Of a stretch of DNA of 64,000 nt, positions 59,206 through 64,000 are shown in pieces. The translations under genes and the position numbers were made by a program. The notes under the pieces were generated by a model that worked only from the letters and a program-made list of their open reading frames with translations, was not told the DNA's origin and searched no databases. Source of the DNA: Amaranthus tricolor (taxonomy: Eukaryota > Streptophyta > Magnoliopsida > Caryophyllales > Amaranthaceae); contig NC_080055.1 of the NCBI RefSeq assembly GCF_026212465.1, forward strand, positions 21,892,752-21,956,751, read 5' to 3'. Every line of letters begins with the position of its first letter. Positions within the stretch are counted from its first letter, which is position 1.

Positions 59206-62200
59206 TCACGTGTCCTTTAATAACATGTATGGTCTTCCTCCTTGCGCTACTGCTTTATCTAATTTCAAAGGCGAATGGATTTTCGAATGCGGGGCCACAG
59301 ACACCATGTCTTATGATCCTATGACTTTGTAACTCGTGAGAAACTAATGAAAAATATTATTAAAACCACAAGTGGGGAGGAAATTAAAGTAGAATGAGCC
59401 GGACCATCTCACTCGCAAAAGAACTCATTTAAAAAAATTGTTTATTTGTTCCCAATCTTTCTCATAAATTATTATCTGCCAGTCAACTCATGAGGAATTT
59501 GAATTGTACTGTTCTCATGAAACCTGGTTGTTGTATTGTACAGGATGCTCAGACAGGACAAACTATTAGGCGTGGTATTGAGAAGGGCGGACTGTACTAC
59601 TTGGAAGAGGAAGTTCAAAAGGCAAAGTAGTTCTTGTCCACGGGTCAAAGGAAAAACAATTCTGGACTTGGCACCGTCGACTCAGGCATCCATCTATAGG
59701 GTATCTAGAGAAATCTTTTCCTAATTTAGCAAGAAATAGATTTGATTTTAAGTGTGAAACTTGTATTCTTGCAAAGAGCCACAAAAACTTGTACCCTAGT
59801 AATATAAATAAAACCAATTTTCCTTTCCTGCTTATTCATTCAGATTTTTGAGGTCCTGCTCCTGTAGTAGGAATTAATGGTTATTTATATTATGTTTTGT
59901 TTATTGATGACTGTACCCGTATGAGTTGGATCTACTTTCTCAAACATAAATATGAGGTGTTTTAGGTGTTTGTTGATTTTTATAACATGATTTGTACCCA
60001 ATTCCAAGCACAACCCCATATTTTTCGAACTGATAATGGTAGAGAATATGTTAATTCTGATATGCATCAATTTCTCACAATTAAGGGCATAATACATCAC
60101 ACCTCTTGTCCTGACACACCCCAACAAAATGGAGTAGCAGAACGGAAAAACAGAACTTTACTAGAAATAACTCGTGCTATCATGCCGAATCCTGTGTCCC
60201 CACTTATCTTTGGCCCGAGGCAATTGCCACAGCGAACTACCTCACCAACCGTCTTCCCACAAAAATTCTTGACTATTGTACACCTCTTGATACTCTAAAA
60301 CATCACAACTTGTTACCTTTTGCGCATTCTCTATCCCCCAAAATTTTTGGTTGCATAGTCTTTGTTTATTGTCCAAAAAGAATTCGAAATAAGTTGGAAC
60401 CCAGAGCTGTTAAGTGTGTTTTTGTGGGGTATGGGAGACATTAAAAAGGGTATAGATGCAATGATCCTCAGACTCGGAAGGTGTATACTACTATGGATTG
60501 TGAGTTTATTGAGCATAACTTCTACTACCGCCATCCTCGATGTCAGGGGGAGAAGGAATATAACGATCTTGGATGGCTAATTAGTCTAGTCTTGTCTAAC
60601 TTAGAACTAAAAGAACAAGTAGGCAATGCTACAGAACCACCTCATCAAGTTGTTCAGTTCCCATCTCTACCAGTCCTGTCTGATCATCAGGTGAGACACT
60701 TGAAAAATGAAAGTGAACTTGAAATTGTTAATAATAATAATGTTGATTCTTTGGCTGAGAATGAGAATGAGATTGCAGAGACAGATAATCATGAATGGCA
60801 GGATAGTGAAAGAGCATCATATACTCTACCACCTCGAACCACCCGAGGAGTCCCTCTGAAGAGGTATGATCCAGATTACGAGGCTCAACAATCGAGATAT
60901 CCCGTGGGAACATCAGATAGTGAAAATATGTCACAGAGTGCCTTGGCGTTCAATGCAGCATTGTATAGCACCAAACTACCAGATACTGTCGAAGAAGCTC
61001 TGGCGACTGATCATTGGCGAAAGGCAATGGAAGAAGAGATAAATGCCCTCAAGAAGAATAGCACTTGGGAAAAATGTGGCTTACCAAGTACAAAAAGGGT
61101 GGTTAGGTGTAAATGGGTGTTCACAATCAAATACAAGGCAGATGGCACAATCGAAAGGTAGAAAGCTCGTCTTGTGGCAAAAGGATACACCCAGACTTAC
61201 GGGGTTGATTATTCAAAAACTTTCTCCCCCATAGCAAAACTCGATACAATCCGAGTCTTGTTTAGTATAGCAGCAAATCTGGACTGGCCTCTCTATCAGT
61301 TTGATTTAAAGAATGCCTTCCTTCATGGAGAATTACAAGCAGAGGTGTACATGGAAGCAACACCAAGGTTCACTTCAGAGTTCTCAAAGAACGAGGGATG
61401 TAGACTAAGAAGGCGTTGTATGGCTTGAAATAGTCTCCGAGGGCATGGTTTGGAAGGTTTACATCTGTTATATTAAAATTTGCCTACAGACAAAGCAACT
61501 CCGATCATACTTTGTTCCTTAGAAGAAGAGGAAGGAAAATAACGCGGCTTATAATCTATGTCGATGACATGATCATTACAGGAGATGATAAGGAAGAAAT
61601 AGAAAGTCTCAAAAACAAATTGTTCCGGGAATTTGAAATGAAAGATCCAGGTAGACTTAAATATTTCTTGGGTATTGAAGTTCTTAGATCAAACAGAGGA
61701 ATCTTCATATCCCAAAGGAAATATGTCCTCGACTTGCTAGCTGAAACATGGATGTTGGACTGTAAACTAGTTGAAAAACTAATAATGATAAATCACGGAT
61801 TGCAGATGCTCGAAGGAGGAGAACTAGCAGACCGCATGCAGTACCAGCGATTGGTGGGAAAGTTGATTTACTTAGCTCATACGAGACCTGACATTGCATA
61901 TGCAGTAGGAGTTGTCAGTCGATTTATGCACAAACCACAGACACAACACATGGAACCAGTGTTTTGTATTTTGAGATATCTTAAAGGAACCCCCGGAAGA
62001 GGAGTCTTATATCGAAAGAATGGCCACCTAAACCTTACTTCCTACACAGATGCGAATTGGGCAGGTGATAGAGATGACAGAAAGTCAATTTCAAGATACT
62101 TTACCCTTGTAGGAGGTAACATAGTAACATGGAGAAGCAAGAAACAGAAAGTCATTGCTTTATCCAGTGCAGAAGCAGAATTCAGAGGAGTTGCAAAGGG

Positions 62201-62519
62201 GATTACTGAGATTCTATGGCTTATAAAGCTATTAACAGAACTTGGATTTACTCCCAAAAGAAGTTGTGAACTTTATTGTGACAATCAAGCTGCCATCAAT
62301 ATTTCCTAAAATTCAGTGCAACGTGATCGGACGAAACATGTCGAAATCGACAGACATTTCACTAAAGAAAAACTAGAAGCAAATGTGATTAAGCTCCCTC
62401 ATGTGAAGTCTAAGAACCAACTGGCAGATATCCTCAAAAAGGCAGTAGGGATGCAACTCTTTGAAGAAGCTTTGTGCAAGTTGGGTGTTGGTAACCCTAC
62501 AACCCAACTTGAGGGGGAG

Positions 62520-62730
62520 TGTTTGAAAATATGGGGAAATCAGAATATTTAGTCCAATATGGAAACTAGAATATTGTAATTAAGAGAATTTCATATTGTG
62601 TAATCTTTTATTTTAGGAAATCCTAGGTAGCTTGATGTATATATAAACACAACTCATAACCTCTTGTAATTAAGCCTATTAAAACAATTGAATACAGAAT
62701 TACAAAAAACCTGTGTTTTACTTGAATTCA
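62520..62730 (+). repeat. 3' LTR of the older copia element
   Basis: Starts TGTTTGAAAATATGG and ends TTGAATTCA. About 5% different from the 5' LTR. Confidence 0.92.
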
Positions 62731-62858
62731 GTCGTTAAATCACTTTATAGTGAAATTTGAAATAAAAACCAATAATTATTACACTAAAAAAAATGAATCA
62801 GTGGCATTTTTTAATGCCACTAAATGGAATGCCGCAAAAGGTTAAATTTGTTGTAGTG
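62731..62858. mobile_element. Possible CACTA-type end
   Basis: Ends TTTGTTGTAGTG at 62847-62858, the complement of CACTACAACAAA, with nearby inverted AGTGGCATT/AATGCCACT words. Matching AGTGACATTT words lie left of the copia at about 57500-57650. The far left end near 57451 (CCTACAACATAATTTCAAAT) is decayed. Confidence 0.4.
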
Positions 62859-63236
<378 letters not shown>

Positions 63237-63371
63237 TTTATTATAATGTTCACGAATTAATATCCACCAAACATATCGTTAGTAACTATGTATCATTAGG
63301 AAAACTTAATTTCTTTATTTACACATATTATGTTTAATTTTCCTTCTTTTTCTCTTTTTTACATTAAGGAT

Positions 63372-63689
63372 ACATTTGGTTCTTGATATTAAAAGTTGAT
63401 AATGAAATTAAGACATGTAGTGTAAATTTTCTTAAAACGTACCATGGCATTCCCATGATATTGGAACTTCGATCATATAAAGGTTTTTTATTCACAATTT
63501 TCCATTATCCCTGAACACCACATTTTTAAATGGTAACGCATTGAATTGAATTTTGTGAAAAAAATGAAATAATTGAAGGAGAACATGCATAACCATTAAA
63601 ATCAACAAAATATTTTTTTACCACATTTATACTAACTTTTCATTACTATTTCCACCATCTAACTTTAACCATCAATTGGGCCGTTTGCG
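63372..63689. mobile_element. Harbinger-like MITE, diverged
   Basis: Ends ACATTTGGTTCTTGATATTA and the complement of TTAACCATCAATTGGGCCGTTTGCG. The interior has the same alternating GATAATGAAAT/ATTACC style and the CTTCGATCAT, CCATTATC words of the copies at 17213 and 33040. Confidence 0.5.
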
Positions 63690-64000
63690 TATTGTTGTTG
63701 GTTCATACGTTAATGGATTTAATTACAAAATATTATTTAATATAAGGCCAAACTAAAACATTTACCAATAAAAGCTTTACCATATAAAGCCAAAACTTTG
63801 AGATCTTTTGGAACTTGGAAGTAGATATTCATAATGATGGGATATGGTAATTATCTTAATTTAATTGTAAATTAAAGATGAATTAATCCCTTGGAAAAGG
63901 CTTTCAAATTCCTTTTTTTTTCAAATTTTCAATTAGAAAGAGATTAAAATTACTAAAATCCAAATTATTATAGCTCTTATATAAACCTAATGCTCCACAA
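63690..64000. other. AT-rich sequence at the window edge
   Basis: No gene or element recognised. Confidence 0.5.

Larger units (their letters stand above)
57943..62552 (+). pseudogene. Decayed copia gag-pol
   Basis: Recognisable in order: gag (MGQLLQLFQQLNPNKQP; DPEDIIIYNQITQQNRLYQF), zinc knuckle CTYCGGTRHT cut by a frameshift at about 58852, protease IFECGATDTM (Asp changed to Glu), integrase (FRTDNGREYV, PQQNGVAERKN), reverse transcriptase (YVDDMIITGDD at about 61557) and RNase H (LSSAEAEFRG). Breaks: a frameshift at about 58150; TAG at about 58412; a frameshift at about 58503; TGA at about 59848; TAG at about 59962; TAA at 60442-60444; TAG at 61159-61161; a base loss and TAG near 61410-61432; TAA at 62307-62309. 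An AG microsatellite and a G-run lie between gag and protease. Confidence 0.9.
57697..62730 (+). mobile_element. Ty1/copia LTR retrotransposon, old and decayed
   Basis: About 5.0 kb, plus orientation. LTRs 57697-57905 and 62520-62730 differ at about ten positions plus a small indel. Primer site TGGTATCAGAGC at 57906-57917 and polypurine GAGGGGGAG before the 3' LTR. The coding region is related to the copia at 6776-11728, but the LTR sequence is quite different. The 5 bp on each side (AAGTG, GTCGT) do not match, so the target duplication is lost or one end was rearranged. Confidence 0.93.

Overview
This 64 kb window is AT-rich nuclear DNA from a flowering plant, most likely a eudicot. The signs are spliced genes of plant-specific type (a GLUTAMINE DUMPER gene, a plant cluster II diacylglycerol kinase, a plant class 3 lipase-like hydrolase), Ty1/copia elements primed by initiator Met-tRNA, CACTA, Mutator, Stowaway and Harbinger-type DNA elements, and a Cassandra-like LTR carrying a 5S rRNA-derived block. 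The species cannot be fixed from the sequence.

Three host genes are well supported. (1) A single-exon GLUTAMINE DUMPER (GDU) gene, minus strand, 19262-19735, with a TATA box about 125 bp upstream. (2) A diacylglycerol kinase gene, minus strand, 28227-39244. Its 12 exons join without a frame break into 496 residues, and one intron is of the GC-AG class. (3) A two-exon alpha/beta-hydrolase of the lipase class 3 type, plus strand, 51407-52919. The three do not form a pathway.

The rest is largely transposon-derived. 1-2100: AT microsatellite and repeats. 2108-5795: a Mutator-like element with 9-bp target duplications carrying a frameshifted plant-mobile-domain gene. 6776-11728: a copia element with identical LTRs but four breaks in its coding region. 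13562-14865: a Pack-MULE that captured two exons of a SCY1-like kinase gene. 17.2-26.9 kb: the GDU gene, MITEs, a long hairpin, a solo LTR and a third palindrome-carrying element. 28.2-39.2 kb: the kinase gene, its introns loaded with MITEs, an LTR fragment and the Cassandra-like remnant. 41678-45786: a CACTA deletion derivative that keeps a TNP1-like gene but has lost the TNP2 catalytic region. 46-51 kb: a Stowaway MITE and LTR remnants. 53-57 kb: a Harbinger-like element, a MULE-type MITE and tandem repeats. 57697-62730: an older, heavily decayed copia element. 63-64 kb: a second TA array and another MITE.

The most unusual pattern is that three separate inverted-repeat elements (2.1, 13.6 and 25.4 kb) carry clusters of short near-perfect palindromes just inside both ends. 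Two of them share the same palindrome core, and the other uses a different one. One carries a plant-mobile-domain gene and one carries captured kinase exons.
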